A DNA stretch of 45,839 bases from Spirulina subsalsa CS-330 (GCF_028330765.1 NZ_JAQMTY010000229.1:1-45839), one strand, 5' to 3'; numbered from the stretch's first letter, positions 35,432 through 43,444 are shown. Numbers and translations: made by a program. The notes: generated by a model from the sequence alone, not told the origin.

Positions 35432-36388
35432 ATGAAAACTGCTCACAACCCCACTGATCCTGTCCGTACCTACCTGCGTGAAATTGGGCGTGTTCCCTTG
35501 CTCACCCATGAAGAGGAAATTTTGCTCGCGAAACGGGTGCAAAAAGCGATCGCGCTCTATCAACTCAAAGATGCTTGTGAGGCCGAGCAGGAAACGCCCC
35601 TGACCCTGACCGAGTGGGCCGCCCAGGCGCAACTGTCGGAATCCGAATTGCAGCGTACCCTGGAGTCCGGCGATGCGGCCAAGCGCAAAATGGTGGAAGC
35701 CAATCTGCGCCTGGTGGTGTCCGTGGCGAAAAAATACATCAAGCGCAATCTTGACCTGCTGGACTTGATCCAAGAAGGCACGATCGGGATGCAGCGGGGG
35801 GTTGAGAAGTTTGACCCCACCAAGGGCTATCGCTTTTCTACCTATGCGTACTGGTGGATTCGTCAGGCGATTACGCGGGCGATCGCGGAAAAAAGCCGCA
35901 CGATCCGCCTCCCGATCCACATCACCGAAAAACTCAACAAAATCAAAAAAGCCCAGCGCCAACTCTCCCAACAACTGGGACGCGCCGCCACCGTGGCGGA
36001 ACTCGGCGAAGAATTGGATCTGTCCCCCAAGCAGGTGCGGGACTACCTGGAAAAAGCCCGCCATCCCCTGTCTCTGGATCTGCGCGTCGGCGATAACCAA
36101 GATACCGAACTGGGGGAACTCCTTGAAGACACGGGGCCGTCGCCGGAAGATTTCGCCACCCAATCCTCTCTGCAAGGGGATTTACAAAAACTGATGGCGG
36201 ATCTGACCCCCCAGCAGCAGGAGGTGTTAACCCTGCGCTATGGCTTGACCGATGGGCAGCCCTTGACCCTGGCGAAAATCGGGGCCCGCTTGGGCATCAG
36301 CCGGGAGCGTGTCCGCCAGTTGGAGCGGGAATCGTTGAAGAAGCTGCGCCAGCGTAAGGTGCATGTGCAGGAGTACCTGGCGAGTTAG
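35432..36388 (+). CDS. sigD: group 2 RNA polymerase sigma factor, SigD-like
   Basis: Group 2 sigma factors are close to the housekeeping SigA but dispensable, and adjust transcription to light, carbon and stress. The 318-residue protein opens with region 1.2 ([20 protein letters not shown]). Region 2 is [20 protein letters not shown], then [20 protein letters not shown]. Region 3 follows, and the region 4 helix-turn-helix is [20 protein letters not shown]. There is no region 1.1. The opening and length fit SigD of Synechocystis better than SigB or SigC, but assignment within group 2 is from memory. Confidence 0.88.
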   Translation: MKTAHNPTDPVRTYLREIGRVPLLTHEEEILLAKRVQKAIALYQLKDACEAEQETPLTLTEWAAQAQLSESELQRTLESGDAAKRKMVEANLRLVVSVAKKYIKRNLDLLDLIQEGTIGMQRGVEKFDPTKGYRFSTYAYWWIRQAITRAIAEKSRTIRLPIHITEKLNKIKKAQRQLSQQLGRAATVAELGEELDLSPKQVRDYLEKARHPLSLDLRVGDNQDTELGELLEDTGPSPEDFATQSSLQGDLQKLMADLTPQQQEVLTLRYGLTDGQPLTLAKIGARLGISRERVRQLERESLKKLRQRKVHVQEYLAS

Positions 36389-36510
36389 TTTGCGCCAGGG
36401 TTGGAAAAATGTGCAGTAGAGTGGGGGTAGGGACAAATTGAGTCTGATTGCTGCGATCGCTGTTCCACCCCCGCCCCTACCCTTGTTGCTATTGTCCTAG
36501 GAGGATTCTT

Positions 36511-36855
36511 GTGAATCATAATCTCAATCCGGGTCAAGACTTTTCCGTTGAAACAGATGCTGCCAATAAGCTCTGGCACTACGTCCAAAGTCTCAGTCCG
36601 GAAATGATCGCCCAACTTTCCAAGCCCCAATCTTCGGAGGTGTTCGGCGTGATGGAGCGGAATATTGTGGGCCTGTTGGGGACGTTACCCTCAGATCATT
36701 TCGATGTGACGATCAGCACCAGCCGTGAACACCTCGGCCGCCTGCTGGCATCGGCGATCATGAGCGGTTATTTTCTCCGCAACGCGGAACAACGGATGAC
36801 CTTTGAATCGTCCCTCCAGGGGATTCACAGTGAAACGGACGACTCAGACCGCTAA
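36511..36855 (+). CDS. DUF760 family protein
   Basis: The 114-residue soluble protein fits the DUF760 family of cyanobacteria and plastids, whose function is unknown. Recognisable features are LWHYVQSLSPEMIAQLSKP, VMERNIVGLLGTLPSDHFDV, and STSREHLGRLLASAIMSGYF, then LRNAEQRM. The start is GTG 36511, decided by a perfect AGGAGG at 36499-36504. An in-frame ATG at 36448 lies before this site and would add an unlikely Pro/Cys-rich stretch. Its end overlaps the start of mutY by 26 bases, suggesting translational coupling. Confidence 0.85.
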   Translation: MNHNLNPGQDFSVETDAANKLWHYVQSLSPEMIAQLSKPQSSEVFGVMERNIVGLLGTLPSDHFDVTISTSREHLGRLLASAIMSGYFLRNAEQRMTFESSLQGIHSETDDSDR

Positions 36856-37999
36856 GACGGGCGCAGATTTGGCTCGCTGGCAGGCGGTTTGCGATCGCCT
36901 CCCCTACCCTCAGTTGCGGCGATCGCTCCTCACCTGGTATCACCACAACGGGCGCACCCTGCCCTGGCGGGGTGAAACTGACCCCTACAAGATTTGGATC
37001 TCCGAAATCATGCTGCAACAGACGCAGGTGAAAACGGTGATCCCCTATTATCAACGCTGGTTAGAGCGGTTCCCCACGATCGCCGCCCTCGCCGCTGCGG
37101 ATCAACAACAGGTGTTGAAATGTTGGGAAGGCTTGGGCTATTATGCCCGCTGTCGCAACCTCCACAAGGCGGCCCAGCAGATTGTGCAGCACCACGGCGG
37201 CCAGTTGCCGCTGCAACTGTCAGAAGTGCTAAAGTTACCGGGGATTGGTCGCACCACAGCGGGCGGCATCCTCAGTGCTGTGGCAAATCAACCGTTGGCG
37301 ATTCTCGATGGTAATGTGAAACGGGTCTTAGCGCGGTTGACGGCCTTGCCCCTGCCACCGGCGCGAGCGATCGCCCCCCTGTGGACGCTATCTGAACGCT
37401 TGATCGATCCCCACCACAGCCGCGATTTTAATCAAGCGATTATGGATCTCGGCGCGACCCTTTGCACTCCCAAACAACCGGCCTGCCTGCTGTGTCCCTG
37501 GCGATCGCCCTGTCAAGCCTTCACCCATACCCTCCAAGATCAACTCCCCATGCGCGAAACCTCAGCCCCCCTCCCCCATAAAAATATCGGTGTAGCCGTC
37601 ATCCATAATCCCCAGGGCGAAATCCTGATCGATCGGCGCAACGAAAGCGGTCTCCTCGGCGGCCTGTGGGAATTTCCCGGCGGCAAACTCGAAGCCGGTG
37701 AAACCATTCCAGCCTGTATCGAGCGGGAAATTCGTGAAGAACTGGCCATCGAAATCGAAGTCGGGGAACATCTGATCACCCTTGACCATGCCTATAGTCA
37801 TTTTCGCGTCACCCTCAACGTCCACTATTGCCGCCATCTCAGCGGTGAGCCGCAACCCCTCGAATCCCAAGAAGTGCGCTGGGTGGCGATCGCTGATCTC
37901 GATCAATACCCCTTTCCCAAAGCCAACAGCAAAATCATCGCCGCCATTCTCGCCCACCCCCCAACGCCTAGCCAGGCCCCCAAAGACAGGGTAGAATAG
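36830..37999 (+). CDS. mutY: adenine DNA glycosylase MutY with a near-intact Nudix box
   Basis: MutY removes adenine mispaired with 8-oxoguanine. The 389-residue protein has the catalytic Glu in ISEIMLQQTQVKTV, the helix-hairpin-helix LKLPGIGRTTAGG, the Asp in ILDGNVKRVLARL, and an iron-sulfur cluster loop with Cys212, 219, 222 and 228 (C-x6-C-x2-C-x5-C). The C-terminal domain (about 240-385) usually only recognises 8-oxoguanine, but here it keeps an almost complete Nudix box (GKLEAGE ... REIREEL, final Gly replaced by Ala). GTG 36830 follows CAGGGG. Protection from oxidative damage suits its place beside stress genes. Confidence 0.94.
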   Translation: MKRTTQTAKTGADLARWQAVCDRLPYPQLRRSLLTWYHHNGRTLPWRGETDPYKIWISEIMLQQTQVKTVIPYYQRWLERFPTIAALAAADQQQVLKCWEGLGYYARCRNLHKAAQQIVQHHGGQLPLQLSEVLKLPGIGRTTAGGILSAVANQPLAILDGNVKRVLARLTALPLPPARAIAPLWTLSERLIDPHHSRDFNQAIMDLGATLCTPKQPACLLCPWRSPCQAFTHTLQDQLPMRETSAPLPHKNIGVAVIHNPQGEILIDRRNESGLLGGLWEFPGGKLEAGETIPACIEREIREELAIEIEVGEHLITLDHAYSHFRVTLNVHYCRHLSGEPQPLESQEVRWVAIADLDQYPFPKANSKIIAAILAHPPTPSQAPKDRVE

Positions 38000-38008
38000 G
38001 CCATAAAG

Positions 38009-38026
38009 TTAACAAAAGTTTACAAA
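38009..38026 (+). promoter_or_regulatory. HLR1-like RpaB site before hli
   Basis: TTAACAAA-AG-TTTACAAA matches the HLR1 consensus at 15 of 16 positions. hli genes are the best-known HLR1 targets. The site ends only seven bases before the hli ATG, closer than usual, so it would overlap the leader or ribosome binding site rather than the minus-35 region. Confidence 0.5.
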
Positions 38027-38033
38027 ACCAACG

Positions 38034-38204
38034 ATGGACGCACCTCAACCCTCGATCACCCCCCAACTCACCGAACCCAAATTCGGCTTCAACGACTATT
38101 CCGAACGCCTCAATGGCCGCGCCGCCATGATCGGCTTTGTCTTGACCCTCCTGATCGAAGCCCTCAGCGGCCAAGGTCTCCTCGCTTGGCTGGGTCTTCG
38201 CTAA
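38034..38204 (+). CDS. hli: high-light-inducible one-helix protein (HLIP/SCP)
   Basis: The 56-residue product has a short N-terminal part (TEPKFGFNDYSER) and a single chlorophyll a/b-binding type membrane helix with the family motif SERLNGRAAMIGFVL, in which Glu, Asn and Arg ligate and stabilise pigment. The end QGLLAWLGLR is typical. HLIPs bind chlorophyll and carotenoid, dissipate energy and assist photosystem II assembly and chlorophyll recycling under high light. It is 34 bases after mutY on the same strand, so it may be read through from mutY as well as from its own promoter. It is too short for most automated calls. Confidence 0.93.
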   Translation: MDAPQPSITPQLTEPKFGFNDYSERLNGRAAMIGFVLTLLIEALSGQGLLAWLGLR

Positions 38205-38454
38205 CCCCCCAGCGGTTCCCCCCAGGCGGGGATTGAAATCCCCGCCTCAGAACGAAAACCCGTTAAAACGGGTTCCAGAGTGGGCTAATGAAACTTAAGG
38301 AAATAATCTGGTAATTCCGTAATGCGAGCATCTTGCTCGCTAGAGTTTTAGAGCCTTTTTCAATTACCGGATTAAAGAGTTAACCTCCATAAGCCCACTT
38401 TCGCTATGAGCCAAGAACTGAAGTTCTTGGCAGATCTTCTCGCTCACTGCCCTG
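38205..38454. repeat. cluster of nested inverted repeats
   Basis: Between hli and the methyltransferase lie several foldbacks. AGGCGGGGATT / AATCCCCGCCT occupies 38224-38247 and AACCCGTT / AACGGGTT follows at about 38258-38275. A nested set comes next: AGTGGGCT (38279-38286) with AGCCCACT (38392-38399), inside it TAATCTGGTAATT (38304-38316) with AATTACCGGATTA (38362-38374), and at the centre GCGAGC (38324-38329) with GCTCGC (38335-38340). A last hairpin is CCAAGAACTGAAGTTCTTGG (38411-38430). There is no gene. The first hairpins may terminate hli. Confidence 0.75.
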
Positions 38455-39120
38455 ATGAGTAATAAAACCCTGGGCTTAGATGCCCAACTGTATCAATACT
38501 TACAACGAGTCTCCCTCCGCGAACCCGATAGCCTGGCCAAGCTTCGCGCCGAGACCGCCCATCACCCGATGGCTCGGATGCAGATTGCACCGGAACAGGG
38601 GCAATTTATGGCGCTTCTGGTGGAATTAATTGGGGCGCGGAAAACCCTGGAAGTTGGGGTGTTTACGGGCTACAGTGCCTTAGCGATCGCCCTCGCGCTG
38701 CCGGAGGATGGCTGTGTTGTGGCCTGTGATCTGGATGGGGAGGTCACTGCGATCGCCCGTCGTCACTGGCAACAGGCAGGCGTTGCAGATAAAATCCAAC
38801 TCCACATCGCCCCCGCCCTCGACACCCTCGATCATCTCCTCGCCACCGGCCAAGGCAACACCTTCGATTTTGCCTTCATCGATGCCGACAAGCGCAACTA
38901 TCCCCACTACTACGAAAAATCCCTCGCCCTGCTACGCCCTGGGGGATTGATGGCTATTGATAACGTTCTGTGGTCGGGGCGGGTAGCCGATCCAGCAGTA
39001 CAGGATCACCGCACGATCGCCATCCGCGAATTCAACACCCAACTGCACCAAGACGATCGCATTTCCCTCAGTCTCGTGCCCATTGCCGACGGTTTAACCC
39101 TCGCTCGTAAACGTGGCTAG
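38455..39120 (+). CDS. class I SAM-dependent O-methyltransferase (caffeoyl-CoA OMT family)
   Basis: The 221-residue protein has the SAM-binding glycine motif KTLEVGVFTGYSALAIALAL (about 63-82), the acidic ribose-binding CDLDGE and the metal/substrate region FAFIDADKRNYPHYYEKSLA, then LLRPGGLMAIDNVLWSG. Family members methylate catechol hydroxyls in a divalent-metal-dependent way. The cyanobacterial substrate is unknown; small phenolics have been methylated by the Synechocystis enzyme in vitro. ATG 38455 is the first start after the repeat cluster. Confidence 0.9.
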   Translation: MSNKTLGLDAQLYQYLQRVSLREPDSLAKLRAETAHHPMARMQIAPEQGQFMALLVELIGARKTLEVGVFTGYSALAIALALPEDGCVVACDLDGEVTAIARRHWQQAGVADKIQLHIAPALDTLDHLLATGQGNTFDFAFIDADKRNYPHYYEKSLALLRPGGLMAIDNVLWSGRVADPAVQDHRTIAIREFNTQLHQDDRISLSLVPIADGLTLARKRG

Positions 39121-39203
39121 TTTCCCGATGACCCCTTCTCCGCTACTCTGTCTTGTGGACTCGTTAATGACTTTGAATTGATCTCTTTGTAGGAGGGAGT
39201 GCA

Positions 39204-39656
39204 ATGGAACGGACTTTTCTGATGATTAAACCCGATGGCGTGCAACGGGGCTTAGTGGGTGACATCATCAAACGTTTTGAAACCAAAGGGTTTACCCTCG
39301 TGGGCCTGAAATTTATGGCGGTATCCCGTGAACTCGCCGAACAACATTACGACGTTCACAAAGAACGCCCGTTTTTCCAAGGCTTAGTGGACTTCATCAC
39401 CTCTAGCCCGGTGGTGGCGATGGTGTGGGAAGGCGATGGCGTGGTGGCATCGGCGCGAAAATTAATCGGGGCAACCAATCCCCTGATGTCCGAACCCGGC
39501 ACGATTCGCGGCGACTACGGCATTCAAGTCGGGCGCAACCTGATCCACGGTTCCGACGCGATCGAAACGGCACAACGGGAAATCGCCCTGTGGTTTAGCG
39601 AGGCTGAACTTGTCGCCTGGGAATCCCACAGTAAAGCGTGGTTGGTGGAAGAATAA
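39204..39656 (+). CDS. ndk: nucleoside diphosphate kinase
   Basis: Ndk equilibrates nucleoside di- and triphosphates through a phosphohistidine. The 150-residue protein has [19 protein letters not shown], the RPFF[16 protein letters not shown] block, and the active-site His115 in [24 protein letters not shown] lies about eight bases before ATG 39204. A strong bidirectional hairpin follows. Standard length and motifs leave no doubt. Confidence 0.98.
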   Translation: MERTFLMIKPDGVQRGLVGDIIKRFETKGFTLVGLKFMAVSRELAEQHYDVHKERPFFQGLVDFITSSPVVAMVWEGDGVVASARKLIGATNPLMSEPGTIRGDYGIQVGRNLIHGSDAIETAQREIALWFSEAELVAWESHSKAWLVEE

Positions 39657-39669
39657 AGCGCGTTAATCA

Positions 39670-39741
39670 CGAGAGGCAAGGGGCTAAAACCGCCTTGGCC
39701 TCTCGGTGATCGGCAAGGTGGCTTTAGCCCCTTGCTTTTTT
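39670..39741. terminator. bidirectional terminator with two competing hairpins
   Basis: A long hairpin pairs GCAAGGGGCTAAAACCGCC (from 39676) with GGTGGCTTTAGCCCCTTGC (to 39735), nearly perfect over about 22 pairs, and is followed by TTTTTT. An alternative short hairpin uses CGAGAGGC (39670-39677) with GCCTCTCG (39698-39705). It lies between the convergent ndk and HEAT genes. Confidence 0.85.
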
Positions 39742-40405
39742 AATCGGCGGCGATGCCTCGCTGGGCTTCATTGGCAACGACTTCTACGGAATCTTGGGCG
39801 AGGGTGGCGAGGGCGGTTTTGGCTTCGTCGCCGCCGAGACGGTTTAAGGATTGGGCAATGCGGTAACGCACTTGCCAGTCGTCATCGTTTTGGAAGGGAA
39901 GTAAGAGCGGGACGGCACGGCGATCGCCTAATTCACCAAAGGCGCTGATGGCGGCGGTGTAGAGCAGGGATTGATCGGATTTGAGGGCATCGACGAGGAG
40001 ATCAAAGCCACGGGGATCGCCCATTTCACCGAGGGCGGCGACGATGCTGAACTGTAAGAGCCATTCGGTGGTGGTTTCGTAGGCCTGTTTGAGGTCTTCA
40101 AAGCCGTCGGTGAGTTTGAGGGCGGCGATCGCATCTGCCGCTGCGGCTTGGACATCGGCTTCAGAATCGTGCTGGAGGCGATCGCGCAACAGCACCAAGG
40201 CCGCAGCAGGGTCAACCGTCCCTAAATGATCCAATTGACTCACCGCTGCATAGCGCACCCGCGCTTGAGAATCCGTAATCAGGGGTTGAATCAGTTCAAA
40301 CCCAGTGGTCTGATCCAGTTGACGCAGATGATTTAAGCCACGAATGCGATCGCTGTACTCCTCTGAACGTAACAACGCCTGCACGGATTCACGGGTAATA
40401 GTCAT
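39740..40405 (-). CDS. nblB: HEAT-repeat protein, NblB-like
   Basis: The 221-residue all-helical protein is made of HEAT (PBS-lyase-like) repeats: RVRYAAVSQLDHLGTVDPAA, DVQAAAADAIAALKLTDG, LLYTAAISAFGELGDRRAVP and WQVRYRIAQSLNRLGG. The opening MTITRESVQALLRSEEYSDR and the order match proteins annotated as NblB, the factor needed for phycobilisome breakdown in starvation. They are also distantly related to phycobilin lyase subunits (CpcE/F). No phycobilisome gene is in the window, so the NblB name rests on resemblance. It lies 49 bases after the CBS gene on the same strand. Confidence 0.75.
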   Translation of the reverse strand: MTITRESVQALLRSEEYSDRIRGLNHLRQLDQTTGFELIQPLITDSQARVRYAAVSQLDHLGTVDPAAALVLLRDRLQHDSEADVQAAAADAIAALKLTDGFEDLKQAYETTTEWLLQFSIVAALGEMGDPRGFDLLVDALKSDQSLLYTAAISAFGELGDRRAVPLLLPFQNDDDWQVRYRIAQSLNRLGGDEAKTALATLAQDSVEVVANEAQRGIAAD

Positions 40406-40454
40406 AAATTAAAGAATCTAGGGTAGCAATGATGGACGTAGACAGCGATCGCGA

Positions 40455-40913
40455 TTAACTCGCTGCCATCGCTCGAATAATATCACCATGGGAAAGAATC
40501 CCCACGATCTGACCGTTGGCATCCACCACCGGCAGACGGCGCACATGCTTTTCATGCATGATCCGAGCCGCATCCCGAAGGCTTTGATCCGGTTGAGCGG
40601 TGATCGGTTTTTTCGTCATCACTTCGCCCACGGTTTGCCCTAGGGATTTGTGTAATTCCTGTTCATAGCGGGCCGGATTTTGCAAAAAAATCACACTGTC
40701 GAGAAACATAATGTAAGGCGGCGGATCAGCACCCGTTTCTTGCCACATCAAATCCGCGTCCGACAGCACCCCCACTAACATCCCAGCATCATCCACCACC
40801 GGCAGACCGCTGATCTGTTTTTCCGCCAAAAGCTGAATCGCCTCCCGTAGTGAGGTTTGTGGAGTCACCGTAATGGGCGTGGGAGTCATAAACTCCGCCA
40901 CAGTTTTTGTCAT
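40455..40913 (-). CDS. tandem CBS-domain protein
   Basis: The 152-residue protein consists of two CBS domains (about 6-60 and 92-150): MTPTPITVTPQTSLREAIQL ... ISGLPVVDDAGMLVGVLSDA and MTKKPITAQPDQSLRDAARI ... VRRLPVVDANGQIVGILSHG. Such pairs bind adenosine nucleotides and act as energy or ionic sensors. Stand-alone proteins of this kind in phototrophs have been linked to thioredoxin regulation (CDCP/CBSX), by analogy only. It may be co-transcribed with the NblB-like gene. Confidence 0.92.
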   Translation of the reverse strand: MTKTVAEFMTPTPITVTPQTSLREAIQLLAEKQISGLPVVDDAGMLVGVLSDADLMWQETGADPPPYIMFLDSVIFLQNPARYEQELHKSLGQTVGEVMTKKPITAQPDQSLRDAARIMHEKHVRRLPVVDANGQIVGILSHGDIIRAMAAS

Positions 40914-41096
40914 GGTTTGTTGATCGCCTCAGAAGAATACTTCCATTGTAGGGAAGAGGTGAACCGGCTTGGGATTGTGTTATGGATTGTTACAGCAAGC
41001 ACAATTTCAGGGCGACAGGCTGCGATCGCTGGCTATTCACAGCGATGAACAGAATGCGATACTAACGATCAAGCCCCCAGTTAGAGTAATCACCCC

Positions 41097-41762
41097 ATGG
41101 ATATTAGTTTGGATCGCCGTCAATATGCCCCCGCCACAGAGCGCAACCGCGATCCCATTTTGCAGGTGCTTCAACAGGTGTTACCAACCCAGGGCACGGT
41201 GTTAGAGATTGCCAGCGGCACGGGCGAGCATGGGGTGTATTTCGCGCCCGCCCTCGCGCCCCGGCGGTGGTTGAGCAGTGAACCGAATCCGGAACTGCGA
41301 TCGAGTATTTTGGCTTGGCAACAGGCTTGCCCGGCTGCGAATCTCACCGCCCCGATTCCGTTGGATGTGTGCGATCGCCCCTGGTCGATTGAAACCGGCC
41401 TGCTGCCCCCAGGACTGACGAGGGCAGCGTTAGAGCGTGATCCGATTGGTGCGATCGTGGCGATCAACATGATTCACATCGCGCCCTGGGCCGCCACCCT
41501 CGGACTCCTGGCCGGAGCGGGGCGTATCTTGCCACCGGGGGGGATTTTGTATCTGTACGGGCCGTTTTTCCAAGGGGGACAAGCCGCCGCCCCCAGTAAT
41601 CTCGCCTTTGATCAATCCCTCCGGGCTGCTAATCCCGATTGGGGGATTCGTTCCCTCGAAGAGGTGGAAGCGATCGCCCATGGGGAAGGTCTGCACCGGC
41701 GGGAGGCGATCGCCATGCCCGCCAATAATCTTTCCGTGATCTTCGAGCGTCACGATCACTAG
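41097..41762 (+). CDS. DUF938 SAM-dependent methyltransferase
   Basis: The 221-residue Rossmann-fold protein has VLEIASGTGEHGVYFAPAL (about 35-53) as SAM-binding motif I and the family blocks YAPATERNRDPILQVLQQ, IVAINMIHIAPWAAT, LYLYGPFFQGGQAAAPSN and FDQSLRAANPDWGIRSLEE. DUF938 proteins occur in bacteria and animals (METTL26); the substrate is unknown. ATG 41097 gives the standard N-terminus. It has no co-directional close neighbour. Confidence 0.88.
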   Translation: MDISLDRRQYAPATERNRDPILQVLQQVLPTQGTVLEIASGTGEHGVYFAPALAPRRWLSSEPNPELRSSILAWQQACPAANLTAPIPLDVCDRPWSIETGLLPPGLTRAALERDPIGAIVAINMIHIAPWAATLGLLAGAGRILPPGGILYLYGPFFQGGQAAAPSNLAFDQSLRAANPDWGIRSLEEVEAIAHGEGLHRREAIAMPANNLSVIFERHDH

Positions 41763-42304
41763 AAGCGAGGCGATGGGAGTGCGATCGCGCCCCGATCAAA
41801 CCCCTCCGATCGAAAAATCCTTAATTTTCCTGATCCAAGGAAAAACCCCTGAAAGACGGATCAGCCCATGCTGAAAATTCCATTGAGAAGGGCGGAGATT
41901 GGCGATACTTCAGGGCTTATGGCTCGGTAGAGTCGTTTTTCTCCACAGAACTAAATTTTGCTACTGTAGGAAAGTAGGAAAATAGTCTTAACCACAAGCC
42001 ATCCCATCCCCTGAATTCAATCTAGGTCAAGGATAACGTTGAGTTAAGGCTAGGGTTCAACCCTCATGAGCGTGGCAGATCATGCCGTTTCATGGCTGTT
42101 ACTGTCTAACGTTGCTCGTCACGATCGCTCCACTCATGATGATCGCTACCCTGAAGCGCATCAACCCTCAATGGATTTAGCCTCCTTGTGCGATCGACTC
42201 ATACTCAGGACGGATGCACTACCCAAAACGCAGACAATAAGGATGACTAAACCACAGTCAGGGTGTATCCACGGTGATTGTGAATGAGTTAACTGGGAAT
42301 TTCG
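41763..42304. other. intergenic region with possible structured RNA
   Basis: About 540 bases without a credible gene; the frame at 42066-42287 has no recognisable product. The stretch 41828-41916 contains interlocking complementary segments (see findings). A short palindrome AGGGTTCAACCCT at 42052-42064 lies 240 bases before the PadR gene. Confidence 0.5.
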
Positions 42305-42682
42305 ATGGTGAAATCTATGAACTTTGAAGATATTTACACCTTTTTCAACAACCCTCCGCCGCATTATCTCAACCGAGAACTGGCGGTCTGCTACGTTCTC
42401 TCGGTGTTGCTCAACAATGAATCCTACGGTACAGAGTTGATCGAGTTGCTCGAACGTGACTATCCGACCTACCGGCTTTCAGATACGGTCTTGTACGGTG
42501 CATTGAAGTTCCTCGAACGGGAAAAGAGCATCGTTGGCTACTGGAAAAAAGTCACCGGCCGGGGTCGCCCACGTCGGATGTACCAACTCTGTGATTCGGC
42601 CCAACGCCAAGCGGAGGAACTTTCGCGCTACTGGCAAAGCTACGTCAACCAAGAGATCCAACGACAGGCACAGGCAATGTAA
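42305..42682 (+). CDS. PadR-family transcriptional regulator
   Basis: The 125-residue protein has the PadR winged helix (LAVCYVLSVLLNNESYGTEL, then RLSDTVLYGALKFLEREKSI and GRGRPRRMYQL) and a short C-terminal dimerisation helix (AQRQAEELSRYWQSYVNQEI). The N-terminal FEDIYTFFNNPPPHYLNREL is shared with other cyanobacterial members as I recall them. Ligand and targets are unknown; PadR genes often regulate themselves. ATG 42305 or the in-frame ATG 42317 could be the start. A perfect terminator follows. Confidence 0.88.
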   Translation: MVKSMNFEDIYTFFNNPPPHYLNRELAVCYVLSVLLNNESYGTELIELLERDYPTYRLSDTVLYGALKFLEREKSIVGYWKKVTGRGRPRRMYQLCDSAQRQAEELSRYWQSYVNQEIQRQAQAM

Positions 42683-42751
42683 CGGGGATGACAAAGGGGA
42701 ATTTTCGGTTCCCCTTCCTGGCGATCGTGTCAAGTCTCGATGACCCTCAAC

Positions 42752-42790
42752 AAAAAAGACAGATGGTAATTAATACCGTCTGTCTTTTTT
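42752..42790. terminator. perfect bidirectional terminator after the PadR gene
   Basis: AAAAAAGACAGATGGTA and TACCGTCTGTCTTTTTT pair around ATTAA with one mismatch. The A run and T run make it an intrinsic terminator in both directions. Confidence 0.9.
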
Positions 42791-43149
42791 GTGTCGTCAG
42801 ACCCCAGCCGGAATGTGCAGCAGTCTTTAATTCAGATTGACATCCTCCCCGACCATGATGCTACGGCTGAGACATAACCTACGTTACAAGTCTGGAGCGG
42901 GAATACGTGAGCCAGAGGCTCACACTCCCATGATGGTAAATCCTCTGGAGTGCGAGCTTCTAGCTCGCTGCCCCGACGGAGAGGGGAATTAAACGCAGGT
43001 GAGGTTACCCTGAGAACGTTGTGGATAAGCAGTAGCCGATAGTCATGGGAGGCTGCTGATCGCATTAAGATAGAGCACATTAGCATCCACACGATCAAGA
43101 TTATGATGATCGCATTAAACCCATTACATGGAAGGGATGAGTGAAAGAC
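42791..43149. other. repeat-bearing intergenic region
   Basis: No credible gene; a minus-strand frame at 42832-43182 crosses two repeat elements and has no recognisable product. The region contains the intact GTGAGCCAGAGGCTC repeat listed next. Confidence 0.5.
42907..42971. repeat. uninterrupted copy of the GTGAGCCAGAGGCTC repeat
   Basis: GTGAGCCAGAGGCTC, ACAC, TCCCATGATGG ... GGAGTGCGAGCTTCTAGC, TCGCTGCC. It matches the flanks of the CTAG element at 31207-31332 and so serves as the unoccupied paralogous site. It contains GAGCC-aga-GGCTC and GCGAGC-ttcta-GCTCGC hairpins. Confidence 0.75.
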
Positions 43150-43347
43150 TTGGTTGACTGACTTGATCGCCCTCACCCCCAACCCCTCTCCCAGAGGGCG
43201 AGGGGAGCCGATCCATTTTTCTAGTTCCCTCTCCCAGAGGGTGAGGGAAGCCGATCCATTTTTCCAATTCCCTCTCCCCTAGGGAGAGGGCTAGGGTGAG
43301 GGCTTTCCGGGATCTGGCTAATTTTGTCAGTCAACCAGGTGAAAGAC
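43141..43347. mobile_element. MITE-like element with 12-bp perfect TIRs and 9-bp target duplication
   Basis: GTGAAAGAC stands at 43141-43149 and 43339-43347. The enclosed 43150-43338 segment begins (T)TGGTTGACTGAC and ends GTCAGTCAACCA(G), a perfect 12-base inversion. The interior carries two 43-base tandem units (43184-43226 and 43227-43269, CCCTCTCCCAGAGGG ... CCGATCCATTTTTC) and a partial third, framed by CCCTCACCC / GGGTGAGGG. There is no transposase. It ends about 30 bases before the ATG at 43378. Confidence 0.8.
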
Positions 43348-43444
43348 TCTGAATCATCCTCAACATCAAGGGGATTATGGATACAGAGGCATCGACATTC
43401 GGGTTTTTCTGGCCCTCATCGTTTCAAACACGGTTGGTGAGTTT

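Noticed and set aside
42066-42287. Open frame of 73 codons
   Set aside because: No ribosome binding site, no recognisable motif and mixed composition; it overlaps the likely promoter region of the PadR gene.
42832-43182. Minus-strand frame of 116 codons
   Set aside because: It runs through the GTGAGCC repeat and into the end of the MITE-like element, and its product has no coherent features.
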